Positions 37,731 to 47,709 of a DNA stretch of 64,000 nucleotides are shown piece by piece (within the stretch, counting starts at the first letter, position 1; every line of letters begins with the position of its first letter). This DNA is from Selenomonas sp. TAMA-11512. GTDB taxonomy: Bacteria > Bacillota > Negativicutes > Selenomonadales > Selenomonadaceae. The DNA lies in contig NZ_AP029018.1 of the NCBI RefSeq assembly GCF_037076525.1, positions 1,426,001 to 1,490,000 of the forward strand, read 5' to 3'. Under the pieces are notes generated by a model, which made no database searches, was not told the origin of the DNA, and saw only the letters and a program-made list of their open reading frames with translations. The position numbers were made by a program, and so were the translations under genes.

Positions 37731-39920
37731 TTACTCCTCTATTTCTTCCTTAGCCCGTGCGATGAGAAGCTTAAGAAGTTTTATACCGGCTTCCGGAATA
37801 TTCGTTCCGGGAGCAAAAATAGCGACTGCACCGCCTTCGTATAGGCAGTCATAATCCTGCACCGGGATAACCCCTCCGATGGCAACCATGATATCCTCTC
37901 TTCCACGCTTAGCGAGTTCCTGAACGAGCTGTGGCAAAAGCGTATTATGCCCTGCAGCGAGCGAACTGAACCCGACCATGTGGACATCATTATCCACGGC
38001 ATCTTGTGCCGTCTCCTCAGGCGTCTGGAAGAGCGGCCCGACATCGACATCCCAGCCCATATCTGCAAAGGAAGAAGCAATAACCTTCTGCCCTCGGTCA
38101 TGTCCATCCTGGCCCATTTTTGCAACAAAGATTCTCGGACGACGACCGGTGAGTTTCTCAAAGTCATCGGCAAGGCCGCGAGCCTTATCAAGCTCTGTCT
38201 TGTCGGTAAACTCTGAAGAGTAAACGCCCGAAATCGTATGAATAACCGCCTGGAATCGTCCGGAAACCTTTTCGACGGCATCGGAAATTTCACCCAGAGA
38301 ACAACGTACGCGAGCCGCCTCTACAGCGCACTCGAGAAGATTTCCGTTATCGCGGCTCTCGGCAGCCTTTGTAATGGCTTCCAGAGCACGATGCACGTCA
38401 TCTTCGTTGCGCTCTGCACGAAGCTTTTCAAGACGTTCGATCTGTGAGTTGCGAACAGCAGTGTTGTCAATCGCCAGAATTTCGAGCGGATCTTCCTTAT
38501 CAAGCCGGAACTTATTAAGACCCACAATGGTCTCATTCCCCGAATCAATACGCGCTTGACGACGAGCGGCCGCCTCTTCAATGCGCATCTTCGGCAGTCC
38601 TGTTGAAATTGCCTTTGCCATACCTCCGAGGTGCTCAACCTCTTGGATATGTGCCCAGGAACGTCGGATGATCTCATTCGTCAGAGCTTCTACATAGTAA
38701 GATCCGCCCCATGGATCAATAATCTTGCAGACACTCGTCTCGTCTTGGATATAAAGCTGCGTATTGCGTGCGATACGCGCCGAGAAGTCCGTCGGAAGCG
38801 CGATGGCCTCATCCAACGCATTCGTATGCAGGCTCTGCGTGTGACCGAGCGCCGCACCCATTGCCTCCATCGCCGTGCGGGCGATATTATTGAATGGATC
38901 CTGCGCTGTAAGCGACCAACCGGAGGTCTGTGAATGTGTTCGAAGAGCCATGGACTTCGGGTCTTGCGCACCAAAGGACTTGACGATTTTAGCCCAAAGG
39001 ACACGGGCCGCACGCATTTTTGCAACTTCCATAAAGTAGTTCTTACCGATCGCCCAGAAGAACGAAAGACGTTTTGCAAAGGCATCGACAGGAAGCCCCG
39101 CTTTAATGCCTGTACGTATATATTCGAGTCCGTCGGCAAGTGTATACCCGAGTTCAATATCCGCCGGCGCACCGGCCTCCTGCATATGATATCCGGAGAT
39201 GGAGATGGAATTGAACTTCGGCATGTACTTTGTCGTATACTCGAAGATATCTCCAATGATACGCATTGACATATCCGGTGGGTATATGTAGGTATTGCGA
39301 ACCATAAACTCTTTAAGAATGTCGTTCTGAATCGTTCCCGCTAAAACCTTTTTATCGACTCCCTGCTCGATTCCCGACTGAATAAAGAAGGAAAGAATCG
39401 GCAATACCGCTCCATTCATCGTCATTGAAACCGACATCTGATCGAGCGGAATGCCCGAAAAGAGAATGTTCATATCCAGCATGGAGCAAACAGAAACACC
39501 TGCCTTGCCGACATCGCCCAGCACGCGGGGATTGTCTGCATCGTAGCCGCGATGCGTCGGCAGGTCGAAGGCAATCGACAGACCCTTTTGCCCGGCGGCA
39601 AGGTTGCGTCGATAAAATGCGTTGGACTCTTCTGCGGTGGAAAAACCGGCATACTGTCGAACCGTCCACGGACGAAACACATACATGGTCGAGTAAGGGC
39701 CCCGCAGACAAGGCGGTATACCGCTGGCGAACTCAAGGTGGTTCATGTGATCGTATTCGTCATGATTATAGAACGGTTTGACGGGAATTTTCTCCATCGT
39801 GCGAGTGATAAGAGAATCATAGCTCATGCCCGTCGCCTTTTCGAGACGCGTTCTCCACATCGACTCTTCCTGTGCCGGAGCTTCCTCTAAGGATAGTTTT
39901 GATAAGTCTGGATATGTCAT
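37731..39920 (-). CDS. mutB: Methylmalonyl-CoA mutase large (catalytic) subunit
   Basis: 729 residues. It interconverts succinyl-CoA and methylmalonyl-CoA with adenosylcobalamin, the step that links succinate to propionate. N-terminal barrel with [22 protein letters not shown] and the substrate-binding [22 protein letters not shown]-terminal cobalamin domain with [14 protein letters not shown], whose histidine replaces the lower ligand of B12, then [10 protein letters not shown] and AIGGVIP. ATG overlaps the mutA stop by one base (TGATG); a GTG one codon earlier is possible. Confidence 0.98.
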   Translation of the reverse strand: MTYPDLSKLSLEEAPAQEESMWRTRLEKATGMSYDSLITRTMEKIPVKPFYNHDEYDHMNHLEFASGIPPCLRGPYSTMYVFRPWTVRQYAGFSTAEESNAFYRRNLAAGQKGLSIAFDLPTHRGYDADNPRVLGDVGKAGVSVCSMLDMNILFSGIPLDQMSVSMTMNGAVLPILSFFIQSGIEQGVDKKVLAGTIQNDILKEFMVRNTYIYPPDMSMRIIGDIFEYTTKYMPKFNSISISGYHMQEAGAPADIELGYTLADGLEYIRTGIKAGLPVDAFAKRLSFFWAIGKNYFMEVAKMRAARVLWAKIVKSFGAQDPKSMALRTHSQTSGWSLTAQDPFNNIARTAMEAMGAALGHTQSLHTNALDEAIALPTDFSARIARNTQLYIQDETSVCKIIDPWGGSYYVEALTNEIIRRSWAHIQEVEHLGGMAKAISTGLPKMRIEEAAARRQARIDSGNETIVGLNKFRLDKEDPLEILAIDNTAVRNSQIERLEKLRAERNEDDVHRALEAITKAAESRDNGNLLECAVEAARVRCSLGEISDAVEKVSGRFQAVIHTISGVYSSEFTDKTELDKARGLADDFEKLTGRRPRIFVAKMGQDGHDRGQKVIASSFADMGWDVDVGPLFQTPEETAQDAVDNDVHMVGFSSLAAGHNTLLPQLVQELAKRGREDIMVAIGGVIPVQDYDCLYEGGAVAIFAPGTNIPEAGIKLLKLLIARAKEEIEE

Positions 39921-42106
39921 CACTCTACCATGCCTTTCTTCTTCTGGAGAAAATCAAGGATCTGATAACAGTTTGCACGCACAGAGATAAAATCGTCTAC
40001 ACCGGCCTCTCGGTAGACAGGCTCAAGCTCTTTTGGCGCAGCACCTGCCAAATAGATCGTCGCAGCCGGTAAAGCTGCCTTGAGCTTTGGTGCAATCTCG
40101 GGCACAATCTCCGGATACGTCGCATCGGTCGAACAAATGACGCAGACATCGGCACCCGACTCTTTTGCAGCTGCCGCTGCATCATCCGTCGTCTGAAAAC
40201 CGTCGTTTAACAGCACCTGGAATCCGCCAACCTGCAAGAATCCAGTCGTAAAGTCCGCTCTAGCCTTATGCTGCGGAATGGGTCCCATGTTGGCGAGAAA
40301 GACTTTGACGTTATCGCCGTCGTGCGTCTTGCTATAGGTTTCCGTACGCTTACGAAGAGCCTCAAAACGCTCACTCCAGCGGTGTGGCAGAATGGCGTTA
40401 ATTTTCTCAGATACGGCTGCGTTTTCGAGGAGCACTGCGCGCAGTTCGACAAGCGTCGCACCTGCCTTGGCGGCAAAGATTGCCTCACCGACGCCTTTGT
40501 ATTTCCTAAAGTCAGCGAGTTTCTCAAGCTTGTACTCTTCGTCAATGTCTGAAAGATACGCAAGAATGGCATCCTCTCGCGCCTTCTTGAGCTCCTCAGG
40601 GTCCTCTGTGCGGGGATCAAGGAGTTCTTCCGTCATATTGGGGTACATATTGTTTCCGACGATACGATCCCGGCGAAGTTCCGCCGCCTTAAATCGTGCC
40701 GATAAAATTTCGCCGATCGCACTTTGCCACGAGCCGTCTTTTAACAACTCTGTGATGCCGCCCTTTGCCTCAATGGACTGAAAGCTTTCCCAAATTCGCT
40801 CCTTCATCTGCTTTGTCAGTGTCTCAACCGCCCATGAGCCGCCCGCCGGATCAATCGGCTGAAGCAGTCCGAACTCTTCTTGCAGCATAATTTGTACATT
40901 TCGAGCGATGCGGCGAGAAAAAGCATCTCCCTTGCGGATCGGCTCATCAAACGGGGCATTCTCATAGGAATCAATACCGCCGACTACGCCGGAAAAAATC
41001 TCCGTTGTGTTTCGAAGCATATTGACATAAGGATCATAAATCGTGTTAAAGAACGATGCCGGACGCCCGTGTACATGGATGCGCTGAGCATCCTCCGAGC
41101 CTCCAAAGGCCTTGATGATATTTGCCCAAAGCGGCCGAAGCGCACGTAGCTTCGCTATCTGCAGGAAGAAGTTGACACCCATCGAGAGTCCGAACGCAAT
41201 CTGGCCGGCCGCTTCATCAATCGTAAGACCTCGATCCATGAGCGCACGCAAATAGGTGACGGCAGTTGCAAGGACAGCTGCAACCTCCTGCACATCATTT
41301 GCTCCACCGCGGCTATAGACGTCGCTGCGAACAAATACCGTACGAAGCTTGGGAGCATTTTTCACAGACCACTTTGAAACCTCTGCCATTTCATCATAGA
41401 GTACATCGAGAGAAGCATAGTTCTCGCCTCGTTCGACAAGTTCTCCTAAGGGGTCTGCACCGAATATGCCGCGGAGCTTTGCAACATCACGCCCGTCGGC
41501 TTCCAAGGCGGCCGCAGCCATCGATAGGAGCGGCAATGCCGAAGCCCCTGCATAGAGCAGGAGGGGACGCTTCTCCAGGTCGAGCTCCGCGAGGAGCGTA
41601 TGGACATCATCGAGTGTCGACAGGCTCGTCCCTTCGTCGCCGATGACAACAGCCTCGTCGTTTATTCCTTTATTCTCTCTCGTCGCACGATCGAGGCGAA
41701 TATGGTAAATTGTCGATCCCTTTGACGCCTCTTCTTTCAATAGCTTGTTGTTTTCACTCGGCAAGGTCTCGTCACAAGCCTGTGCAATTCCCCAAGGCTT
41801 TTCAATGTAGCCGTTTACCCTTGCGCCACGCAGGAAATCATCCATGCCCGGAAAAGATGCTTTTGGCAATATATCCTCCGTATCCTTGCGGAAGTACATC
41901 GGATCAAAGGTGATGCCCTCGTATGTCTTTGTGAACATCTTCTTCTCAAAGGGCGCGCCCTTCAGAAGTGCCTCACAGGCTTCCTTCCACTCCTCGAACG
42001 TTGGCGGGATGAACTCATCCAAGGGGACATCCGGAAAACTCTCTTCGGCATCGGCTTTTCTCAGCATCGCCATGAGATCCAGCTCTTCCGCTTTCTCCTC
42101 GCGCAT
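39920..42106 (-). CDS. mutA: Methylmalonyl-CoA mutase small subunit
   Basis: 728 residues. Same fold as mutB but non-catalytic: in the C-terminal domain [13 protein letters not shown] stands where the cobalamin-binding D-x-H-x-x-G should be, as known for small subunits of heterodimeric mutases. The N-terminal part is more divergent ([19 protein letters not shown]). The ATG at 42106 is best spaced from GGAGG; an ATG 6 nt earlier sits too close. It is the first gene after a promoter, a cobalamin riboswitch and a terminator. Confidence 0.95.
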   Translation of the reverse strand: MREEKAEELDLMAMLRKADAEESFPDVPLDEFIPPTFEEWKEACEALLKGAPFEKKMFTKTYEGITFDPMYFRKDTEDILPKASFPGMDDFLRGARVNGYIEKPWGIAQACDETLPSENNKLLKEEASKGSTIYHIRLDRATRENKGINDEAVVIGDEGTSLSTLDDVHTLLAELDLEKRPLLLYAGASALPLLSMAAAALEADGRDVAKLRGIFGADPLGELVERGENYASLDVLYDEMAEVSKWSVKNAPKLRTVFVRSDVYSRGGANDVQEVAAVLATAVTYLRALMDRGLTIDEAAGQIAFGLSMGVNFFLQIAKLRALRPLWANIIKAFGGSEDAQRIHVHGRPASFFNTIYDPYVNMLRNTTEIFSGVVGGIDSYENAPFDEPIRKGDAFSRRIARNVQIMLQEEFGLLQPIDPAGGSWAVETLTKQMKERIWESFQSIEAKGGITELLKDGSWQSAIGEILSARFKAAELRRDRIVGNNMYPNMTEELLDPRTEDPEELKKAREDAILAYLSDIDEEYKLEKLADFRKYKGVGEAIFAAKAGATLVELRAVLLENAAVSEKINAILPHRWSERFEALRKRTETYSKTHDGDNVKVFLANMGPIPQHKARADFTTGFLQVGGFQVLLNDGFQTTDDAAAAAKESGADVCVICSTDATYPEIVPEIAPKLKAALPAATIYLAGAAPKELEPVYREAGVDDFISVRANCYQILDFLQKKKGMVE

Positions 42107-42271
42107 CGTCATGCCTCCTTTTCCTTCTACAAAAACGAGACGCCCGCTATTCGTACTTCTTCAAATACATACACCCTCACTTCATGAACTCTCCCTAAAA
42201 GATAACGGATGATGCAACGAATGTACGCATTACTGTGACAGTCTCATACGTCTCCGGCAAGTCCGGCAAAT

Positions 42272-42298
42272 AAAAAACCGATACCTAAACGGTATCGG
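42272..42298 (-). terminator. Intrinsic terminator between cobalamin riboswitch and mutA
   Basis: On the minus strand CCGATACC-GTTTA-GGTATCGG is followed by TTTTTT. It lies about 120 nt past the aptamer and 165 nt before mutA, in the position of an attenuator. Confidence 0.88.
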
Positions 42299-42421
42299 GA
42301 TGTAGCAAAATAAAGCCAGTCTTGCCAAATCCCCTTCCCATCGCTCGCAGGTTCAAATGTCAGTGCATCTCCTGTACGCTGCCCTTGCACACAGGAATAC
42401 ACCACATCAACGGTGATTCTC

Positions 42422-42619
42422 AAACAGGCGGTTATCCTGGCTCCAGGTCTTCATCTCTCTTGCGCCTTCCCAAGGTACTCATTTCTACCCCAGTGACTGT
42501 CTTTCGACGTGCAAGGAAACTCGCTGTTACAGTGGCGGGACCGCTCCGGCTTGTACCGGATTCCCCATTGAGTCTTACCATGAACAACTCTGCATTGTCC
42601 ACAGGTTTGACACCTGTTC
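42422..42619 (-). promoter_or_regulatory. Cobalamin riboswitch upstream of mutA
   Basis: On the minus strand AACAGGUG pairs with CGCCUGUU as P1. Inside are GCGGUCCCGCCACUGU, GGGAAGGCGC and GAGCCAGGAUAACCGCC, the conserved core of the family. A 20-nt segment after it (42328-42347) is identical to the one past the cbiK riboswitch. It has its own promoter and terminator and is directed at the B12-dependent mutase genes. Confidence 0.93.
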
Positions 42620-42641
42620 ATCATATTCAATTCGCAATTTT

Positions 42642-42670
42642 ATCCTACCCCGATTAAGTGCATTTGTCAA
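42642..42670 (-). promoter_or_regulatory. Promoter for the mut operon riboswitch
   Basis: On the minus strand TTGACA (42665-42670), 17 bp, TAGGAT (42642-42647). It lies between the importer ATPase gene and the riboswitch, so the mut operon is a separate transcription unit. Confidence 0.78.
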
Positions 42671-42717
42671 TAGGCATTTATCTTTCGATACATAATTTTT
42701 ATTCTATGGAAGCCCTG

Positions 42718-42865
42718 ATAAAATGAAGTCTGTCAGACTTGTACAGATTTTTCGGTCGAACAAAGCAGCCCTCGGACGCAGCGTGATGCTCTGTGGAGGA
42801 TGGAGAGCAAAGAGAGGACGGAAACAATACGCCAAGATGGCTGTGCTGCATTTATCCGCGTTTCC
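42718..42865 (+). repeat. MITE-like repeat, copy 3 (diverged)
   Basis: 148 bp. Termini GGAAGCCCTGATAAA and the complement of GGAAACGCGGATAAA; the most altered of the five copies and without a clear flanking duplication. It ends 10 bp past the stop of the importer ATPase gene. Confidence 0.8.
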
Positions 42866-42875
42866 CCGGTAAGCA

Positions 42876-43658
42876 TCATCGTAACAGGCCTATCGGAGCA
42901 AGGATTGTATCACCCCTTGCATTTGTAAACGGCTCCACCTCTACACCGTAGATAGTGCGCAGCGTGTCTATCGTCAGAACCTCGGATGGCGGACCTGCCT
43001 GATATAAACCTTGGTCTTTGATGCAGACGACTTCATCCGCGTATGCGGCTGCATGCTGAATATCATGCAGTACCATGATGACAGTGAGTGCACAATCTCT
43101 ATGAAGTCTTGCTATGATCTCCATGACTTCCAGCTGATGCGCGATATCGAGATATGTGGTCGGCTCGTCAAGTAAGAGAATCTCCGGCTCCTGTGCCAAT
43201 GCCATTGCAAGCCATGCGCGCTGCCGCTCTCCGCCGGAGAGCGAGGCGACCGGGCGATCTGCCATCGCTTCAAGCTGACAAGCTGTGATTGCCTTTTCGA
43301 CAGCGCTTTTATCTCTCTCTTTGTCCTCCGGGCGATACCAGCGTCGATACGGAGACCTTCCATAATCGACGAGAGAACGCACGTCCACATCAGCTGGCGC
43401 AAAAAGTCCTTGTGAGAGGATTGCCATTCGCTGTGCCAGTATATGTCGAGGTAAATCATGTATATCTGTATCATCAAGGTATATCGTTCCTGTACGTATC
43501 TTTTGGAGACCTGCAATCGCCCGCAGAAATGTCGATTTACCGGCGCCATTCGGACCTAAGATGGCTGTGCGAACGCCTTTGCGAAAAGTATGACTGACAT
43601 CTCGTAAGACTTCTTTTCCGCCCAGCTCAACCGTGATATGCTCAGCTCGAAGCGCCAT
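42876..43658 (-). CDS. FecE/BtuD-type ABC importer ATPase
   Basis: 260 residues. Walker A ILGPNGAGKSTFLRAI, signature LSGGERQRAWLAMALA, Walker B ILLLDEPTTYLDIAHQ and the HDIQHAAAYAD switch region: an importer ATPase of the iron-siderophore/heme/B12 class. With the permease and binding protein it forms a complete importer. The B12 genes on either side favour cobalamin or a corrinoid as cargo, but iron chelates are equally possible from the sequence. Overlaps the permease stop by one base. Confidence 0.9.
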   Translation of the reverse strand: MALRAEHITVELGGKEVLRDVSHTFRKGVRTAILGPNGAGKSTFLRAIAGLQKIRTGTIYLDDTDIHDLPRHILAQRMAILSQGLFAPADVDVRSLVDYGRSPYRRWYRPEDKERDKSAVEKAITACQLEAMADRPVASLSGGERQRAWLAMALAQEPEILLLDEPTTYLDIAHQLEVMEIIARLHRDCALTVIMVLHDIQHAAAYADEVVCIKDQGLYQAGPPSEVLTIDTLRTIYGVEVEPFTNARGDTILAPIGLLR

Positions 43659-44635
43659 TACAGCTCCCTCCTTAAGAGATAGAGAAAGAACGGTGCGCCG
43701 AAGACCGCCATCAAAATACCGACGGGAAGCTCCACGGGTGCAAAGAGAATACGCGCCAACGTATCACTGAAGATGAGGACGCAGGCGCCAAGGATTGCCG
43801 AGGCGGGAAGCAGATAGCGATAATCCGAACCGATGAGAAGCCTGGCTCCATGTGGTACAATGAGCCCCACAAAACCGAGGAGACCGACGACAGATACCGA
43901 GCTGGCGGCAAGAAGAGCAGCAACCGCCGTGAGGAAGATGCGCGAGCGCTCAACGGATGTACCAAGTCCCTTGGCGATATCATCTCCAAGCTGTAGAATG
44001 TTTAATGTACGTGCGGCTAAGAACGCGAGTGCACCGCCGCCTATTGCGTAAGGAAGAATCATAGAAAGCTGCCCCCAACTGCGCCCGGAAAGTCCGCCTA
44101 CCATAAAGAGCAGTGCGCCCTGTACGCGATCACTGTAGAAGATCAAGAGTCCCGATATTCCTGCGCCAAGGAAAGCAGAGACGGCGACCCCGGCAAGGAT
44201 GATGCGAATCGGTCGAATACCGTTCTTCCATGCAAGGATGTAGATGGCAATTGCCGCCCCCATCGCGCCGACAAAGGCAGCCGGCGTTACGAGATACGCA
44301 TATGCAGGAAATACAAGAATCATCAGGATGCCCGTTAACCCTGCACCCGAAGAAATCCCAATGATATGCGGATCGGCGAGCGGATTTTTCATAATGGCTT
44401 GGAGGATAGCGCCGGAAAGGGCAAGGTTCATACCGACAAGACCTGCAAGCAGCGTACGGGGCAAGCGGATGTTCATGATGATTTGCTCATGGACTCCGAC
44501 GGAATTGCCGGACAGTGCTTCTGTAATCTCTGCAAATTCTATATCAACAGATCCTTTAATTACGCTAAACAGAGCACTTGCCACAGCCAAGACGGCAAAG
44601 AGTCCGAGTAAAGCGATCCTGTTCTGCTTTCGCAT
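43658..44635 (-). CDS. FecCD/BtuC-type ABC importer permease
   Basis: 325 residues with about ten membrane segments. RLPRTLLAGLVGMNLALSGA, GISSGAGLTGIL and GLIVPHGARLLIGSDYR are hallmarks of the FecCD family. ATG 44635 is chosen over an in-frame ATG 15 nt earlier because AAGGGG lies between the two. It would form the membrane channel for the cargo delivered by the lipoprotein encoded upstream. Confidence 0.92.
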   Translation of the reverse strand: MRKQNRIALLGLFAVLAVASALFSVIKGSVDIEFAEITEALSGNSVGVHEQIIMNIRLPRTLLAGLVGMNLALSGAILQAIMKNPLADPHIIGISSGAGLTGILMILVFPAYAYLVTPAAFVGAMGAAIAIYILAWKNGIRPIRIILAGVAVSAFLGAGISGLLIFYSDRVQGALLFMVGGLSGRSWGQLSMILPYAIGGGALAFLAARTLNILQLGDDIAKGLGTSVERSRIFLTAVAALLAASSVSVVGLLGFVGLIVPHGARLLIGSDYRYLLPASAILGACVLIFSDTLARILFAPVELPVGILMAVFGAPFFLYLLRREL

Positions 44636-44727
44636 CGTATTCCCCTTCATCCATCAAATCGTCGGTTCCTTTCCTCTCCATACGAAGTCCGCTCTATTCG
44701 TCACTCCATGCTCTTCCATCCCCTATC

Positions 44728-45666
44728 TTACGGATATACACATTTCGCCATTGTTTCGACAGCCGTAGGGTACTCGAGTCCCGGACTTAAAAGGAAAAGC
44801 TCCTGCGGCAGGTAGTAGACGTGTCCCTCACGGACGGCAGGTATCGTCTGCCACGCGGGATTAGAGGCGATACGCGCCTCCATGTCTGCCTTGATTTCCT
44901 CCAACTTGCCCATACTTGTGATGAAGAGGATCTCCGGATTCTGCTCGACAAGAGTCTCCATTGAATATGGTGCTGCATCGGGATTTTTCGCCAGTGGCGT
45001 CATCTCTGAGGCGACATTTTCCCAGCCCAGCAGTGTGACGATTGATCCGGCAATGGATCCCTCGAGCTGAACGGAAAGACCCTGTGATGTGCTGTGAAGG
45101 ATGGCGACTCGCTTCTTCTCTCCGGGCAGCTTCTCCTTGATGTGCTCGATGGCGCTGTCCATGGAGGCAATCCGTTCCCTTCCTTTCGTCTCCTCACCTG
45201 TGAGCTTTGACAGGATATCGATATCTCTCTTGACATCCGCATAGCTTTTCATTTCGAGCACGACATTTTGAATGCCGTTATCCTCAAGCATCTGTATGTA
45301 TTTCTCATGCATTCCTTTGTGCAGAAGGACAAGGTCCGGCTTCTGTGCGATGACTTGCTCTATATCGATCTGCCCTGCAGTTCCGATATTGACAGCGTCT
45401 TTTGCCCAATCCGGGTTGACGAGACGGGATTCCGGCTTAGCGACAACCGTGCCGCCAACAGCGTGCAGAGGTTCTAAAAAAGAGGTCGACAGCGTCACGA
45501 TACGCTCCGGCTTCTTTGTCAGTGTCACAGTTCGTTCGGCATCATCGGTGACGACGGCAAAAACTTTATCCGCTGCATCTTCTTTTTTTGCGGTATCCGC
45601 TCCACAGCCTGCAATAAAAAATACTGTCAGTAAAAAAACGCCCGATATAAACCATCTATATCTCAT
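44728..45666 (-). CDS. ABC importer substrate-binding lipoprotein (BtuF/FecB class)
   Basis: 312 residues. Lipoprotein signal ending FFIAGCGAD, then a two-lobed TroA/BtuF-type binding domain beginning RTVTLTKKPERIVTLS, with DIEQVIAQKPDLVLLHKG and the C-terminal AVREGHVYYLPQELF. Its ligand is not evident: no distinctive heme or siderophore motif was seen. GGGGGATG precedes the ATG at 45666. First gene of the importer operon, with the ISLre2-type element about 90 bp upstream. Confidence 0.9.
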   Translation of the reverse strand: MRYRWFISGVFLLTVFFIAGCGADTAKKEDAADKVFAVVTDDAERTVTLTKKPERIVTLSTSFLEPLHAVGGTVVAKPESRLVNPDWAKDAVNIGTAGQIDIEQVIAQKPDLVLLHKGMHEKYIQMLEDNGIQNVVLEMKSYADVKRDIDILSKLTGEETKGRERIASMDSAIEHIKEKLPGEKKRVAILHSTSQGLSVQLEGSIAGSIVTLLGWENVASEMTPLAKNPDAAPYSMETLVEQNPEILFITSMGKLEEIKADMEARIASNPAWQTIPAVREGHVYYLPQELFLLSPGLEYPTAVETMAKCVYP

Positions 45667-45742
45667 TGTACATCCCCCATAACATATATAGTTGTCATAT
45701 GTTCGATTATCATACCGCAGAAAAAATCCACTTGTCAAACAT

Positions 45743-45755
45743 CAATCTTTACAGG
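45743..45755. repeat. Left 13-bp direct repeat at the ISLre2-type element
   Basis: CAATCTTTACAGG, repeated exactly at 47347-47359 across the element; likely target duplication. Confidence 0.65.
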
Positions 45756-47346
45756 GTATGTGTCAAGATTTTCTCGGTGGTGAGTTTTCACCCTTGATGT
45801 GTCTGCCTTCGTGGCATAGTCTTTTTTTGCCTCTAAGCAAAGCATTTGGACAAATGTCCAATCCCACTGCTCATCGGCGCACTTACTGTAATCCTCCCAT
45901 GTCGGACCCCGTCATACGTCGTCCTCTTGCTTCTTTTCAATGCCTCTCGCACGGCTCCGCGGAAGTCTCTTCCTGCCTTCGCATTGAACCACTCCGCCTT
46001 CGCCGCCATGGCCTCTCGCAGATCACCATTCTTCAATCCCGTGATGATCTTTACCATCGCTTCGCCACCGGCTCGACTCCATCGTCTACCTTGCTTCTTC
46101 ATCCGGTAGCTGTAGAGCCTATGGTTGCTTTCACACGTCCCCAAAAGCTTCCTGTATTCCCCGATCCCTCGTTCTTCCAAGCCGGCAAGGTATATCCAGT
46201 TTCTTTCTATGTACTTTCGAAGAAGCTCCACTTGTTCCGTTTGTCGCTCATCTTGGGACATAGATTCCACGGTATCCAATACTAGGCCCATTTCCTCGCG
46301 TTCATGGGTATACAGCGCTTTGTATAGTTTCTTGTATAGGGTCGAATTTGCCCATAAAAGGCGTTCTCTGCATTTCCTTTGTACGTGGTACCAATCCAGA
46401 AAGTGCTCATGCTGGCCGACGCTTCCAAGGATTTCTTCAAAGACGCCGCAGGTGTAACCGGCACCTCCATCACTGTTGCTCAGAACCAGGGTATGGGTTA
46501 GATCATAGTGGCTCCCCAGATAGTGCAGCAGACTCTCTTTGGCTTTCTCGTGATCGAGATTCGCTACATAGTGGGTGCCAATAAGGGTACGACGGTTGCC
46601 GTTTTCTTGTACGCCTTCGGCGATTTGGAATCGATGGAGCTCGAGCTGTTTCTTATTCTGCCCGTGCAGCATGAGTCCATCCCCTTCGATGTAGAGAACT
46701 TCCGGCCGGCGCAGTTCTGTCTCTTCCATGGGATCGGTGCTTTCCTGCAATTTCTCCCAAGCACCATAGGTTTCTCCTACTCGTCTCACGACATGTGCAA
46801 CTTGTTGGTGGCTTATCGTGACGGGACTCAGCAGGTTGACGACAGCGGCTGTATCACGGTAGACGCTCTTGGCTGCAATACAGGCAATAACGTATTCCAA
46901 ATAGGCGGTGTATCTCCGGTAAGGGCGAATACCCACTTCTTTGTCCAAGGGGTATATACTGGCTTCTCCTTCTTTTTTCATGCGCCTGCGACGGATTTGA
47001 ATCGTTCCGTAGCTTGCTTGCACGCACCGTGCATCAAGCCGTTCCACGTGCCAGCCTTTGGCTGCGTATCGCTTTGCCAGTTCTTTGTCAATTCGTTCGA
47101 ATGCCTCACTAACTGCACGGCATATCAGGGTTTCAAAGTAACTGCGCAGTTGTTCTTCTTGGGAGATATTGTCTTTTGTACCCTTTATTATTTCCAGGAT
47201 TTCTGTTACAATAGTTTCCATAAGAGACCTTCCTTCTTGTGTATTCGCCTCGTTAGCATACACTTTAGGGTACTGGTCTCTTTCTCTTTTTGCAACCCCC
47301 TCCGAGAACTATTTTACACTTACCTTTACAGGATTTTCTGGCTACA
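45756..47346 (-). mobile_element. ISLre2-type insertion sequence (about 1.6 kb)
   Basis: Bounded by 13-bp direct repeats and filled by one intact transposase gene. The exact ends are uncertain: TGTGT appears reading inward from both sides but the termini otherwise match poorly. GATTTTCT occurs close to both ends and may be part of a transposase binding site. Confidence 0.78.
45833..47221 (-). CDS. ISLre2-family (UPF0236) transposase
   Basis: 462 residues. IEGDGLMLHGQNKK carries the first acidic residue of the core, SNSDGGAGYTCGVFEEIL the second, and HFLDWYHVQRKCRE follows; the C-terminal CESNHRLYSYRMKKQGRRWS is typical of the family. The N-terminal part is helical, with a basic RRRRMKKEG patch. 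ATG at 47221 follows GAAGGAAGG. Intact, so the element may be active. Confidence 0.92.
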   Translation of the reverse strand: METIVTEILEIIKGTKDNISQEEQLRSYFETLICRAVSEAFERIDKELAKRYAAKGWHVERLDARCVQASYGTIQIRRRRMKKEGEASIYPLDKEVGIRPYRRYTAYLEYVIACIAAKSVYRDTAAVVNLLSPVTISHQQVAHVVRRVGETYGAWEKLQESTDPMEETELRRPEVLYIEGDGLMLHGQNKKQLELHRFQIAEGVQENGNRRTLIGTHYVANLDHEKAKESLLHYLGSHYDLTHTLVLSNSDGGAGYTCGVFEEILGSVGQHEHFLDWYHVQRKCRERLLWANSTLYKKLYKALYTHEREEMGLVLDTVESMSQDERQTEQVELLRKYIERNWIYLAGLEERGIGEYRKLLGTCESNHRLYSYRMKKQGRRWSRAGGEAMVKIITGLKNGDLREAMAAKAEWFNAKAGRDFRGAVREALKRSKRTTYDGVRHGRITVSAPMSSGIGHLSKCFA

Positions 47347-47359
47347 CAATCTTTACAGG
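47347..47359. repeat. Right 13-bp direct repeat at the ISLre2-type element
   Basis: Exact copy of 45743-45755. A longer CTTTACAGGATTTTCTG unit also occurs here (47351-47367) and inside the element's end (47324-47340), spaced by 27 bp. From here to 47490 nothing else was recognised. Confidence 0.65.
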
Positions 47360-47490
47360 ATTTTCTGCCTCATCGACAAAATTAGCAAGATAGAAGGAAT
47401 CCCTTCTTACATTTTCCGGATTGAATTCATCGGCGATTCTCTTGCAATATTCACTTTTCTCGTTTATAGTACAACTGTCTATACAATTTA

Positions 47491-47649
47491 GGAAACACTG
47501 ATAAATGCAGCACAGCCATCTTGGCGTATCTTTTCCGCCCTCTCTGCTCCCTCCATCCTCCACAGAGCACCACTCTGCATCTGGTTTGCCTCCTTGATAG
47601 AACGAAAAATCTACACCAACCTGACAGACTTCATTTTATCAGCGCTTCC
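47491..47649 (-). repeat. MITE-like repeat, copy 4
   Basis: 159 bp, opposite orientation to copy 1. Starts GGAAACACTGATAAA and ends with the complement of GGAAGCGCTGATAAA; TTA on both sides. It lies between the ISLre2-type element and thrE. Confidence 0.85.
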
Positions 47650-47709
47650 TTAGAATCTCTTTATCATACTATCGTGAAGCTTTTATCTTAAACAACGAAA
47701 GGAACCGTC

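Noticed and set aside
46508-47491. Open frame of 327 codons antisense to the ISLre2-type transposase
   Set aside because: The transposase on the other strand has clear family motifs; this one does not.
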